A stretch of 50,605 bases of DNA from an uncultured bacterium. GTDB lineage: Bacteria; Cyanobacteriota; Vampirovibrionia; Gastranaerophilales; Gastranaerophilaceae. The notes under the pieces are model-generated. The model made no database searches. It worked only from the letters and a program-made list of their open reading frames with translations, and was not told where the DNA came from. The translations under genes and the position numbers were made by a program. This document shows positions 1 to 8,018 of the stretch, piece by piece. How positions within the stretch are numbered: position 1 is the first letter of the stretch; every line of letters starts with the position of its first letter. The stretch covers positions 1-50,605 of the forward strand of contig CASDWY010000028.1 in assembly GCA_949284985.1 (NCBI GenBank), in the 5' to 3' direction.

Positions 1-143
1 ATAATAGTTAGAGTAATCAAAGTTTCAGCTAAAGTAAAAGCAGCTTTTTTTAGGCTAAACTTATTATATTTAATAAGTTTTTGATTTACATCAACTGTAA
101 AAGCGGTTTTAGTACCGCTTGTTATATAACTGTCAAACTTCAT
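1..143 (-). CDS. Type IV pilin-like prepilin, C-terminus cut off by window edge
   Basis: Only the first 47 or so codons are present; the rest lies beyond position 1. The start ATG (143-141) has GGAGG six bases upstream. The visible protein has a long basic leader of about 34 residues, then KKAAFTLAETLITLTII, the class III/type IV prepilin processing and methylation motif that begins the hydrophobic N-terminal helix. It is nearly identical to the start of the complete prepilin at 49607-50473, so the two are paralogues. The residue before the predicted cut is Ala rather than the usual Gly. It probably encodes a minor pilin or pseudopilin that is cut by a prepilin peptidase and inserted in the inner membrane. 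Confidence 0.85.
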   Translation of the reverse strand, partial: MKFDSYITSGTKTAFTVDVNQKLIKYNKFSLKKAAFTLAETLITLTI

Positions 144-202
144 ATGATACCTCCATATTCAAATAAAAATATTTAACTAAAAAAGAGAATAAAAATTCAC
201 AC

Positions 203-230
203 AAAAAATCAAGCCTAATCACTTGGCTTG
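203..230 (-). terminator. Terminator-like hairpin in the prepilin leader
   Basis: On the minus strand CAAGCC (230-225) pairs with GGCTTG (215-210) across a 9-nt loop and is followed by A and six T. The equivalent hairpin at 50540-50560 has a different loop and one stem base changed from C-G to a U-G pair, so pairing is kept. It lies about 65 bases before the prepilin start. It could end an upstream transcript or act as a leader attenuator. Confidence 0.6.
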
Positions 231-278
231 AAAAACAACTTGCTAAACCCTTAAAACCCTTGCTACGACTTAGTATTC

Positions 279-290
279 GGGGGGGGGGGG
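279..290. repeat. 12-G homopolymer tract
   Basis: Twelve consecutive G in otherwise AT-rich DNA, about 136 bases upstream of the prepilin start (poly-C when read in the gene's direction). The right-hand copy of the flanking sequence ends at the window edge three bases before the matching position. It could be a slippage-prone tract, or a sequencing or assembly artefact. Confidence 0.9.
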
Positions 291-304
291 CAAGTTAAAT
301 GTAC

Positions 305-367
305 AACAGGAGTGTGTTTTAACTTATTAATCGTATTAAAATTAAGGTGCATCAAAACTCTCCTGTT
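305..367. other. Inverted repeat in the 144-512 gene-free stretch
   Basis: AACAGGAG (305-312) is complementary to CTCCTGTT (360-367), with TTTT/AAAA continuing inside the stem. A second imperfect pair is AAGTTAAA (292-299) with TTTAACTT (318-325). No gene was found between the truncated prepilin and hydC. Besides these repeats the stretch holds the duplicated leader, the G tract and a possible hydrogenase promoter (TTGTTT at 438-443, TGTAAT at 461-466, 17-bp spacer). Confidence 0.4.
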
Positions 368-512
368 TAAGTATTACTTTTTTATTTTACAAAACTTTTA
401 TGGAAAAATCAATAAGACTAAAAATCATTTAAAAAATTGTTTGCTATTGGGTTAAATGTGTGTAATAATTTACTATATTATGTTTCGTGTAAAGATAGAA
501 AAGGAGAGTCGC

Positions 513-1013
513 ATGACTGCATCAACCAGAGATTCTGCTGACTGGAAAAGAGTTGACGGAATAATAGATACCTACAGTGCAAAGAAATCGAATTTAATTG
601 CAATTTTACAAAGAGTTCAAGAGGAATTTAGGTATCTTCCAGAAGACATTATGACATATATTGGTACAAAGATAGATGGGCTTTCGCCTGCAACAGTTTA
701 TGGAGTTGCGACGTTTTACGCTCAATTTTCATTAGAGCCAAAAGGTAAATATATTATTAAATGTTGTGATGGAACTGCGTGTCACGTTAGAGGTTCAATG
801 CCTGTGTATATGTCCTTAAAGCAGCGTTTTGGCTTGGAGGACGGAACATTTACCTCTAAGGATGGGTTGTTTACTGTAGAAACAGTCAGTTGTCTTGGAG
901 CATGCGGGCTTGCTCCTGTTGTAGTTATAAATGATAAGGTTTATCCTCAAATGACTACTGATGCTATGAAAATCATTATTGACACGATTTTAGATGAAGA
1001 AAAAGGAGAGTAG
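513..1013 (+). CDS. hydC: NuoE-like [2Fe-2S] subunit of the bifurcating [FeFe] hydrogenase
   Basis: A 166-aa thioredoxin-fold subunit of the NuoE/HoxE/HydC family. The four cluster ligands are visible as CCDGTAC and CLGAC in the C-terminal half. In trimeric bifurcating hydrogenases this subunit relays electrons between the NAD-binding and catalytic subunits in the cytoplasm. An upstream in-frame ATG at 456 exists, but the start at 513 is preferred because AAGGAGAG lies just before it and the family begins near this point. It is the first gene of hydC-hydB-hydA; the next start lies three bases after its stop. Length is normal for the family. A complex I NuoE is an alternative, but no other nuo genes are present and hydA follows directly. 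Confidence 0.9.
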   Translation: MTASTRDSADWKRVDGIIDTYSAKKSNLIAILQRVQEEFRYLPEDIMTYIGTKIDGLSPATVYGVATFYAQFSLEPKGKYIIKCCDGTACHVRGSMPVYMSLKQRFGLEDGTFTSKDGLFTVETVSCLGACGLAPVVVINDKVYPQMTTDAMKIIIDTILDEEKGE

Positions 1014-1016
1014 CAA

Positions 1017-2879
1017 ATGGGCGCAAAAACTTTGAATATTAATATAAAGGACGAACAACAGCGTGCCATGGATGCAATAAAAGCTCAAGGGTTGAGAGTT
1101 TTGGTCTGTAACGGTACAGGCTGTATAGCTAATGGCTCAAATGATGTTATTGCACGGTTTAAAGAGCTTGGTGCAGATGTTTCTGTTCTTACTCAAAAAG
1201 ATAAGATGACAATTGTTCCTACAGGATGTCATGGTTTTTGTGAGCAAGGTGTTTTAGTTATTATTCCTGATTTAGATATTACTTATGTAAAAGTAAAGCC
1301 TGCTGACGTAGATGAAATTGTTGATAGTCATATTAAGAATGGAAAACCTGTTGAAAGACTTTTGTATACATCGCCAAAAACAGGTGAACATATTCATAAG
1401 AATGAAGATATTGAGTTTTATGCTCGTCAGACAAGAACTTCATTGGCAAATTGTGGCAAAATTAATGCAGAATGTATAGATGAGGCTATTGCTATGCATG
1501 CATATGAAGCATTAGCAAAAGTATTAGAGCAAAATGATCCTGATGCCGTAATAGAAGAAATAGAGAAATCCGGCTTAAGAGGTCGCGGTGGCGGTGGGTT
1601 CCCTACAGGTCGCAAATGGCGATTTACTGCAAATAATAGAGGCGGAAAATCATATGTTGTTTGTAATGGTGATGAGGGAGACCCAGGTGCTTTTATGGAC
1701 AGAAGTGTTATGGAAGGAGACCCTCATAAACTGCTTGAAGGTATGGCGATAGCAGGGTTTGCTATCGGCTCAGATGAAGCTTATATATATGTACGTGCTG
1801 AGTATCCTTTGGCAATTAAACGATTGAAAATAGCTATAGAACAAGCTGAAAGTCGTGGATATCTCGGTAAAAATATAATGGGTAGTGATTTTAGTTTTGA
1901 AATACATATTAAAGAGGGTGCTGGTGCGTTTGTTTGTGGCGAAGAAACTGCACTAATAGCGTCTATTGAGGGTGAAAGAGGTATGCCAAGACCAAAACCT
2001 CCTTTCCCTGCGAATAAAGGTCTTTTTGGGCGACCAACTTTAATTAATAATGTAGAAACACTTGCAAATGTTCCTGTTATTATTCGCAAAGGAGCTGAAT
2101 GGTTTAATGCTTTTGGAACTGAAACTTCAAAAGGTACGAAAACTTTTGCTCTTACCGGAGAAGTTAATAATACCGGTTTGATTGAAGTTCCAATGGGAAC
2201 AACTTTGAGAGAAATTGTTTTTGATATAGGCGGTGGAATTAGAAACGGTAAAAAGTTTAAAGCTGTTCAAATTGGTGGACCATCTGGCGGATGTCTTACT
2301 GAAGAACATTTGGATTTGCCAATGGATTATGACAACTTGATAAAAGCTGGTGCTATGGTCGGTTCAGGTGGATTAGTTGTTATGAATGAGGATACCTGTA
2401 TTGTCGAAGTTGCACGATTTTTCATGCATTTTACTCAAAGTGAAAGTTGCGGTAAGTGTGTGCCTTGTCGTGAAGGTACCAAAAATATGTTAAAAATATT
2501 AGAAAAGATCGTTCGTGGACAAGGTGAAATGAAAGATTTGGATACATTGGAAGAACTAGCTTTGGCGGTTAAGGAGGGCTCTTTATGTGGGCTAGGAAAA
2601 ACTGCTCCAAATCCGGTGCTTTCTACTTTAAAATATTTTAGAGATGAGTATATTGCTCATATTAAAGAAAAACGTTGTCCTGCAGGTGTATGTACAGCTT
2701 TGAAAACAATTAGGATTGAAGAAACAGAGTGCAAGGGTTGTACAAAGTGTGCAAGGACTTGTCCTGTTGGTGCAATTAGTGGAACTGTAAAAAATCCGCA
2801 TAAAATTGATCAATCAAAATGTATAAAATGCGGTGCTTGTCTGGAAGCATGTCCGTTCAAAGCAATAAAACAATCATAG
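1017..2879 (+). CDS. hydB: NuoF-like NAD(P)H-binding flavoprotein subunit of the hydrogenase
   Basis: A 620-aa protein with the full HydB architecture. An N-terminal thioredoxin-like [2Fe-2S] domain (CNGTGC near residue 31, CHGFC near 72) is followed by the NADH site GRGGGGFPTGRKW (about 189) and the FMN region NGDEGDPGAFMD (about 217). Then come the SLBB region, a NuoF-type [4Fe-4S] motif SCGKCVPC (about 476), and a C-terminal 2[4Fe-4S] ferredoxin module (CKGCTKC near 572, CIKCGAC near 602). It exchanges electrons with NAD(H) at FMN and passes them to HydA and HydC. The fused ferredoxin module separates HydB from plain NuoF. It is translated from a strong GGAGAG site overlapping the end of hydC. 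Electron bifurcation between NADH, ferredoxin and H2 is inferred from the subunit set. Confidence 0.93.
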   Translation: MGAKTLNINIKDEQQRAMDAIKAQGLRVLVCNGTGCIANGSNDVIARFKELGADVSVLTQKDKMTIVPTGCHGFCEQGVLVIIPDLDITYVKVKPADVDEIVDSHIKNGKPVERLLYTSPKTGEHIHKNEDIEFYARQTRTSLANCGKINAECIDEAIAMHAYEALAKVLEQNDPDAVIEEIEKSGLRGRGGGGFPTGRKWRFTANNRGGKSYVVCNGDEGDPGAFMDRSVMEGDPHKLLEGMAIAGFAIGSDEAYIYVRAEYPLAIKRLKIAIEQAESRGYLGKNIMGSDFSFEIHIKEGAGAFVCGEETALIASIEGERGMPRPKPPFPANKGLFGRPTLINNVETLANVPVIIRKGAEWFNAFGTETSKGTKTFALTGEVNNTGLIEVPMGTTLREIVFDIGGGIRNGKKFKAVQIGGPSGGCLTEEHLDLPMDYDNLIKAGAMVGSGGLVVMNEDTCIVEVARFFMHFTQSESCGKCVPCREGTKNMLKILEKIVRGQGEMKDLDTLEELALAVKEGSLCGLGKTAPNPVLSTLKYFRDEYIAHIKEKRCPAGVCTALKTIRIEETECKGCTKCARTCPVGAISGTVKNPHKIDQSKCIKCGACLEACPFKAIKQS

Positions 2880-2892
2880 AAAGGATTTTTAT

Positions 2893-4650
2893 ATGGCAAA
2901 TACATTATTTATAAATGGTAAAGAGTGTGAGTACACAGACGAGCCAAATTTATTGGAAGTTATAAGAAAAAATGGATTTAATGTTCCTACTTTTTGTTAC
3001 AGACCCGATTTAACTCAGTTTGGCGCTTGCAGAATGTGTGTTGTTGAGATTGAAGGACGTGGTATTCAGTCATCTTGTACAATGCCTCCTGAACCAGGGT
3101 TGAAAATTCATACAAATACTGAAAAAACAAGACGAATTCGTAAAATTGTGCTGGAGCTTCTTTTGGCAAATCACGATAGAGAATGTACGACTTGTGAAAA
3201 ATCCGGAAAATGTGAACTTCAAAAGTATGCAGAAGAATATGGTATAAAAGATATTCGTTTTGCACAGAAGAAGGATAGTGAGTATTTGCCAATTGATGAT
3301 TCTAACCCGTCTTTGGTGCGTGATCCTAATAAATGTATTCTTTGCGGAGCTTGTGTCAGAGCTTGCAGTGAGTTCCAAGGACACAGTGTTTTAGGGTTTG
3401 CAAATCGTGGCTCTAAGACTGTTGTTCAGCCAATGGCTGGAAGACATATGTCCAGCGTGGATTGTGTTTTTTGTGGGCAGTGTCAGGCTGTTTGTCCAAC
3501 TGGTGCGCTAACAATAAAATCAGATGTGGACGCTGTATGGAGCTTGGTAACAAATCCACAGGTTAGAACTGTTGTTCAAATGGCGCCGTCTGTAAGAGTT
3601 GCTCTTGGTGAAGAGTTTAATCTGAAACCGGGAGAAAATGTTATTGGTAAACTTAATGCTGCATTGCGGAAAATAGGGTTTGATCTTATTTTCGATACAA
3701 ATTTTTCTGCTGATTTAACCATTATGGAAGAGGCATCTGAGTTTATAGAAAGACTTTCAAAGGGCGAAAATCTTCCATTGTTTACTTCTTGCTGTCCGGC
3801 TTGGGTTAGATATATGGAAACTCAGCATCCTGAGTTGTTAAATCATCTTTCTACTTGTAAATCACCACAAGGAATGCTTTCTTCCGTTTTGAAAGAGCTT
3901 GTTCCAAAATATTTTGATGGCTATACAAAAGAAAATACATATGTGATATCAATTATGCCTTGTACTGCAAAAAAAGTTGAAGCAAGGCGAGCACAGCTTG
4001 TTAAAGATGGTCGTTCTGAAACAGATTATGTTTTAACAACTCAAGAAATTGCAAAAATGATAAAAAGCGCAGGGTTGAACTTAGCTGAACTCGAACCCGA
4101 ACCAAACGATTCGCCTTTTGGATTATATTCAGGTGCCGGTACTATTTTTGGTGCATCCGGTGGAGTTGCAGAAGCTGCTGTGCGTACTGCTTATGAGTTT
4201 GTTACTGGTGAAACACTTGAAAACCTTGATTTTAAACCGTTGCGTGGGGTAGATGCCGCTTCCAGAACTAAGGATGCTGTTGTAGATATTAAAGGCAATA
4301 AGGTTAAGGTTCGTGTTGTCTCTACGTTGAAAGAAGCGGAAAAATCTATTAAACAATTGCAGGAAGGTGCAGCAGATTTTCATATTCTGGAAGTAATGGC
4401 TTGCCCAGGTGGGTGTATTAATGGCGGTGGACAACCAAGAAGCTGTGATAACTCAAAAATAAAAGAGGAGCGTGCTGCTGGACTTTATAAGGAAGATGCG
4501 CAACTCCCTTATAGAAAATCTCATGATAATCCTGATATTAAAAAATTATATGCTGAGTTTTTGGAAAAACCAAATTCTCATAAGGCACATGAGTTACTGC
4601 ATACACATTATAAAAATTTGTTTGCAAATTCTTATAAGGATTTAAAATAA
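2893..4650 (+). CDS. hydA: [FeFe] hydrogenase catalytic subunit
   Basis: A 585-aa [FeFe] hydrogenase. The N-terminus has a plant-type [2Fe-2S] domain (CYRPD, GACRMC), a His-ligated [4Fe-4S] site (HDRECTTCEKSGKC) and two ferredoxin motifs (CILCGAC, CVFCGQC). The H-cluster motifs are intact: L1 TSCCPAW near residue 298, including the proton-transfer Cys; L2 IMPCTAKK near 355; L3 ACPGGCINGGGQP near 503. It reversibly makes H2 in the cytoplasm, here most likely as the HydA of a trimeric enzyme since hydC and hydB directly precede it. The HydE, HydF and HydG maturases it would need are not in the window. A strong terminator follows the stop immediately. This points to a fermentative, H2-producing or H2-using anaerobe. 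Confidence 0.97.
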   Translation: MANTLFINGKECEYTDEPNLLEVIRKNGFNVPTFCYRPDLTQFGACRMCVVEIEGRGIQSSCTMPPEPGLKIHTNTEKTRRIRKIVLELLLANHDRECTTCEKSGKCELQKYAEEYGIKDIRFAQKKDSEYLPIDDSNPSLVRDPNKCILCGACVRACSEFQGHSVLGFANRGSKTVVQPMAGRHMSSVDCVFCGQCQAVCPTGALTIKSDVDAVWSLVTNPQVRTVVQMAPSVRVALGEEFNLKPGENVIGKLNAALRKIGFDLIFDTNFSADLTIMEEASEFIERLSKGENLPLFTSCCPAWVRYMETQHPELLNHLSTCKSPQGMLSSVLKELVPKYFDGYTKENTYVISIMPCTAKKVEARRAQLVKDGRSETDYVLTTQEIAKMIKSAGLNLAELEPEPNDSPFGLYSGAGTIFGASGGVAEAAVRTAYEFVTGETLENLDFKPLRGVDAASRTKDAVVDIKGNKVKVRVVSTLKEAEKSIKQLQEGAADFHILEVMACPGGCINGGGQPRSCDNSKIKEERAAGLYKEDAQLPYRKSHDNPDIKKLYAEFLEKPNSHKAHELLHTHYKNLFANSYKDLK

Positions 4651-4683
4651 TAAAAGAAACGACCTAAATGGTCGTTTCTTTTA
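4651..4683. terminator. Bidirectional terminator after hydA
   Basis: Fourteen-base perfect stem (4651-4664 with 4670-4683) and 5-nt loop, starting at the base after the hydA stop. The A- and T-rich arm ends allow termination in both directions, so it can also serve the convergent glutaredoxin gene. Confidence 0.9.
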
Positions 4684-4727
4684 TTTTAAAATTTTAATAA
4701 TTTGAGTGATTAGCTTGTTTTGAAGAT

Positions 4728-4982
4728 TTAATCAAACTTAAGTGCGCCTGACTCATACAAGCCTATCATATCGGTGTAACCGCCTATGCGGTTGCCATCA
4801 ATAATTATTTGAGGCACAGTTACGTCACCTTTAATGTGGTATTTTTTGCCAAGTTCTTCTCTCATTTCATCTTCGTTTTCGGTGATGTCGTGGTTAGTAT
4901 AATCTGCGTTGTGTTCATCAAGAAACTTTAATGCTTTATGGCAGTATGGACAGTAGTCTACAGTATATATTTCTATGTTCAT
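4728..4982 (-). CDS. Glutaredoxin
   Basis: An 84-aa glutaredoxin of the GrxC type. The redox motif CPYC lies at residues 11-14 after a first beta strand (IEIYTVDY). The cis-Pro segment TVPQIIIDG and the GGYTDM glutathione-contact region follow in the expected order. It reduces disulfides or deglutathionylates proteins in the cytoplasm. An ATG four codons upstream is less likely because GGAGGG overlaps it and sits at the right distance from the chosen start. It is a single gene, convergent with hydA. Whether glutathione or another thiol reduces it cannot be told here. Confidence 0.93.
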   Translation of the reverse strand: MNIEIYTVDYCPYCHKALKFLDEHNADYTNHDITENEDEMREELGKKYHIKGDVTVPQIIIDGNRIGGYTDMIGLYESGALKFD

Positions 4983-5040
4983 TTTTCCCTCCATTTTTTA
5001 TAATAACATGCGTGTATTTTTTTTCATTATACTTTTAGGT

Positions 5041-5070
5041 AAAAAAACAGCCAGTAAAGGCTGTTTTTTT
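5041..5070. terminator. Terminator for the starch-synthase-like gene
   Basis: Twelve-base perfect stem (5041-5052 with 5059-5070) and 6-nt loop with T-runs on both strands, 15 bases past the stop of the minus-strand gene ending at 5086. Confidence 0.9.
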
Positions 5071-5085
5071 GAAAAATATTTTTAT

Positions 5086-7929
5086 TTAGTTTATTTTAGA
5101 AAATACTTTGGGAATGTTCATTTTAAATTGTATTATGTTAGAAGTAGTTTCTTGAGGTTTATTATTGGATAATGGAGAGTTGATATTAGTTTTGTCTTTG
5201 ATAGTTTTTTCTTTTGGTGTTTTGATGAAATACATAACAGTGCTGCCTATTGCTACAAGTCCAATAGCTGCGGTTGTTATAAGTTTACCTGTTTTTCCGA
5301 AAGATGTTTTGCTTCCGGCATTTGCAATGGTTTTAGTGGTTTCTTCTATTGTTGTTTTTACTGTTTTCTGAATGTTTTCAACTGTTGGTTCTATTATATT
5401 AGAAATATTTTCAGTATGTTCTTTAAGTTTTTGAGGAATTGCTTCAATTGTAGTTTTAATACTATCACCGAAATGTCCAACGAGTCGGTTAAGTGGTTTT
5501 TTATTTCTTTCAAGACCTAAGATTGGACTTAATGTTTTTTCATCGAGATGCCAAAATTCTCGCATATAACGAGTTGTTGCAGAATCACCTCCATTAAATG
5601 CCGCATTTTCATTCCAATCAACAAGCTGTTTAAAAGCATTTATGGTCATTTTTTTATAATTTTCATCATTAAGCGATACGGAATCTTTTATGCATTGAGC
5701 AATTTCATCTGATGCTATAGTGCGTCTGCAATCATCTATTACGCTAAACATATCCTCTGGCTTAATATCTTTTAATTGAGTAGGCGTAAGTCCAAGATTC
5801 TCTGGGTTTCTCAAGTAAGGACCTTTTGTCAAAAATCCTGTTTCGTTAGTTACCAAACCTTTTTGTGCATCATAATGAGTAATAAAGTCAGGAGCACCGC
5901 CGGTTCTAATAGAAGAAACAGGTGTTCCTGCAGCGTATGACTCAAGTGGTGTAATACCGCAAGGTTCGAACACTGAGGTGAACAAAGAACTGTGAGCACA
6001 GCCTACAAGTCTGTTTGGAAATAAGCCGTTTACGTACATTACGTTGCCTTTGTATTTGCCGTTATCAAGTTCTTGTATTTCTTTAATAAATTTTTGAATA
6101 TTTTTCCAATCCCTGGCGTCGTCAGGCCAAGTGTCAGCACCTGCGCCTACGAGAAGTTTTGTATGTTGTTTAAGATTTTCATCTACTGATGGATCTTTAA
6201 GATATTTTAAAAATCCTTCAAATGTAGTTGGGTAACCTTTTTGCGGATCAGGACGTCCCCAGCCCATAATTAGTTTATCACCTTCTTGGTAGGCTGATAG
6301 TTTGCCTAAAACTGTTGATGGACGACCTTTTTGCGGATGAATAGATTCATTGTCAAAAAATAATTTTTGTAGTGCTTCTGGATCTTTGTCATCACAATTT
6401 GCAATAAGGTTTATAAGCCATTTTGCGTTATTTTTCTTTGCTTCTAATATTTCATCAATATTTTTTACAACGCCATCTTGAATGTCAGCCTTGTAGGTTT
6501 TAAACCCGGCTTTGTTAGCTGTAAGTCCATTGTTTCCGCGTCCAAAACCTGCATTTGGATCGTCTAATCTAAGGTTTGCCGGTGTTGAACCATTGGTTAT
6601 ATTCACAGTTACAGTAGAGGCAAATTTGCTAGTAAGCCCTTCTGCTATACTAAAAGTATTATGGTTCATCATTTCACGACCATAATTTCTTGAAACTGTT
6701 CCTGATATAATATTGTGTGGATTTGCTTGGGTTCCTCTAATAGGAATCATAGTCATATTGTAGGTGCCTAAGTCATCTATAAACGGTTCTAAGAAAGGTT
6801 TTAAGATTTTATTAGCTTTGGCAACATCCTCAATAGACGCCTTACCTGTTCTCATAGCAATATCGGCTTGTTTTAAAAACTCAAAATCCGGATGTTTTTG
6901 AAGTTCTTCAATATCTTTTGGACTTGCAACCAAGCGGAGGAATTCAAATGGGTTTCCATAAGCACCTTGGTATGATCTTCCTGGATTGTGATATGTTCCG
7001 CCAATTCTTAATCCTTGGAAATAGCTGTCTTGAGCTGCTGAACGATCTGCAATTTCTGAGATTAAAGGGAAAGCTGTGCGATCGTGTGCCCAAATGTTTG
7101 CAGGATTGAAGTCTCCAAATTCCTTTTTATTAAGTTTGGGTAAAGCATCTATTACAGCTTTATCATTGTCTGCGTATGCGAGGTCTGTGCAGCCACCTCC
7201 GCCGTATGCTGTGTAGGCACCATTTTTGTAGGCTCCATTTCCATATGCACCATATGCTCCGTACGAATCTCCGCTTCCATATGATTGAGCCATTTGAGCC
7301 ATATCTTGTGTGTGCATAATATAGCGAGTTACACCATCTTGAGTCGGTAAATTTATAACTTTAAACAAATGGTATGGAATTTCTTTTTGAGCCAGTTCTG
7401 TTTCTGATAAGCGTTTTACTGTTCCTTTGATGCCTGTGTGCTCAAGTTCTACAAATTTTGATAGGCCATTGGAGGGTTTACTTTGTATAACAAAACGTTC
7501 CCCCTCTTGTAGTTGATAATTTGGAGAAACGGTTTTAAATAAAGCTGGCGGCATTGCATCTACTCTTTTTCCATCTTTGTATTCAATTTTTAAAACTTTT
7601 ATACCGCCATCAGTATTGTCATAGCTGTGATATGGAGAAAAAGATCTGATATCCATTCCTTGGTGTTTAGCCCAGCTTGCAGGTGCTTCTTGAGCGACAA
7701 CTCCGAGTCCTCCGCGATTGTATTCAGGAAGTCCTAACCCTTTGTCTTCTGCAGCTATGCTCGCTGTTTGTTTATAATTTTTCTCTGGATTCCCTTTAAA
7801 ACTTATTCTGACAATTGGCCCAAGCGGTTCTGAGTTTTTAACTGATGTGGTTTTGTTTTCATTAACTAAGCCTACACTGCGATACTTGGGGGGCGTGTGT
7901 AAGCGAGAGGATGAAAAATCAATTTTCAT
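5086..7929 (-). CDS. GT5 (starch/glycogen synthase)-like glycosyltransferase with C-terminal membrane anchor
   Basis: A 947-aa protein, about twice the usual glycogen synthase length. Residues from about 70 carry GT5 signatures: RGGLGVVAQEAPASWAKH matches the sugar-nucleotide loop (usual KxGGL, here R-GGL), PANIWAHDRTAFPL the HDWHT region, WGRPDPQKGY the second Rossmann domain start, and FEPCGITPLES the E-x7-E catalytic motif. Extras are an N-terminal tail with ISFKGNP (about 43-49), a Gly/Ala/Tyr-rich insert near 217-245 (GAYGAYGNGAYKNGAY), a Lys/Thr-rich C-terminal stretch, and a hydrophobic segment LITTAAIGLVAIGSTVMYFI with a basic end. It is probably a glucan synthase tethered to the inner membrane; donor and product are not visible. 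The start ATG has GGGAG 11 bases upstream, and the gene stands alone with its own terminator. Confidence 0.72.
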   Translation of the reverse strand: MKIDFSSSRLHTPPKYRSVGLVNENKTTSVKNSEPLGPIVRISFKGNPEKNYKQTASIAAEDKGLGLPEYNRGGLGVVAQEAPASWAKHQGMDIRSFSPYHSYDNTDGGIKVLKIEYKDGKRVDAMPPALFKTVSPNYQLQEGERFVIQSKPSNGLSKFVELEHTGIKGTVKRLSETELAQKEIPYHLFKVINLPTQDGVTRYIMHTQDMAQMAQSYGSGDSYGAYGAYGNGAYKNGAYTAYGGGGCTDLAYADNDKAVIDALPKLNKKEFGDFNPANIWAHDRTAFPLISEIADRSAAQDSYFQGLRIGGTYHNPGRSYQGAYGNPFEFLRLVASPKDIEELQKHPDFEFLKQADIAMRTGKASIEDVAKANKILKPFLEPFIDDLGTYNMTMIPIRGTQANPHNIISGTVSRNYGREMMNHNTFSIAEGLTSKFASTVTVNITNGSTPANLRLDDPNAGFGRGNNGLTANKAGFKTYKADIQDGVVKNIDEILEAKKNNAKWLINLIANCDDKDPEALQKLFFDNESIHPQKGRPSTVLGKLSAYQEGDKLIMGWGRPDPQKGYPTTFEGFLKYLKDPSVDENLKQHTKLLVGAGADTWPDDARDWKNIQKFIKEIQELDNGKYKGNVMYVNGLFPNRLVGCAHSSLFTSVFEPCGITPLESYAAGTPVSSIRTGGAPDFITHYDAQKGLVTNETGFLTKGPYLRNPENLGLTPTQLKDIKPEDMFSVIDDCRRTIASDEIAQCIKDSVSLNDENYKKMTINAFKQLVDWNENAAFNGGDSATTRYMREFWHLDEKTLSPILGLERNKKPLNRLVGHFGDSIKTTIEAIPQKLKEHTENISNIIEPTVENIQKTVKTTIEETTKTIANAGSKTSFGKTGKLITTAAIGLVAIGSTVMYFIKTPKEKTIKDKTNINSPLSNNKPQETTSNIIQFKMNIPKVFSKIN

Positions 7930-8018
7930 AGCACATTTTCTCCCTGCCTATTAAATTGTAATGACCATTTTTTTCAAGTTAGCATAAAGATATACTTTTT
8001 GCAACCTGTTTGCGAATT

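Larger units (their letters stand above)
1..275 (-). repeat. Prepilin 5' region duplicate, left copy
   Basis: This stretch aligns without gaps to 50331-50605. By eye there are about 17 differences: about 11 in the 143 coding bases and 6 in the 132 upstream bases. The upstream DNA is therefore at least as well conserved as the coding part, and five of its six changes fall in one small hairpin. The repeat covers the prepilin start codon, the ribosome binding site, the leader and a terminator-like hairpin. It reads as recent duplication or gene conversion within a multicopy prepilin family. Confidence 0.93.

Noticed and set aside
456-512. Longer N-terminus for hydC
   Set aside because: The extra 19 residues precede a strong ribosome binding site and do not fit the family start.
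4975-5172. 65-codon plus-strand ORF
   Set aside because: It spans a terminator and the glutaredoxin start region, and its composition is that of AT-rich noncoding DNA.
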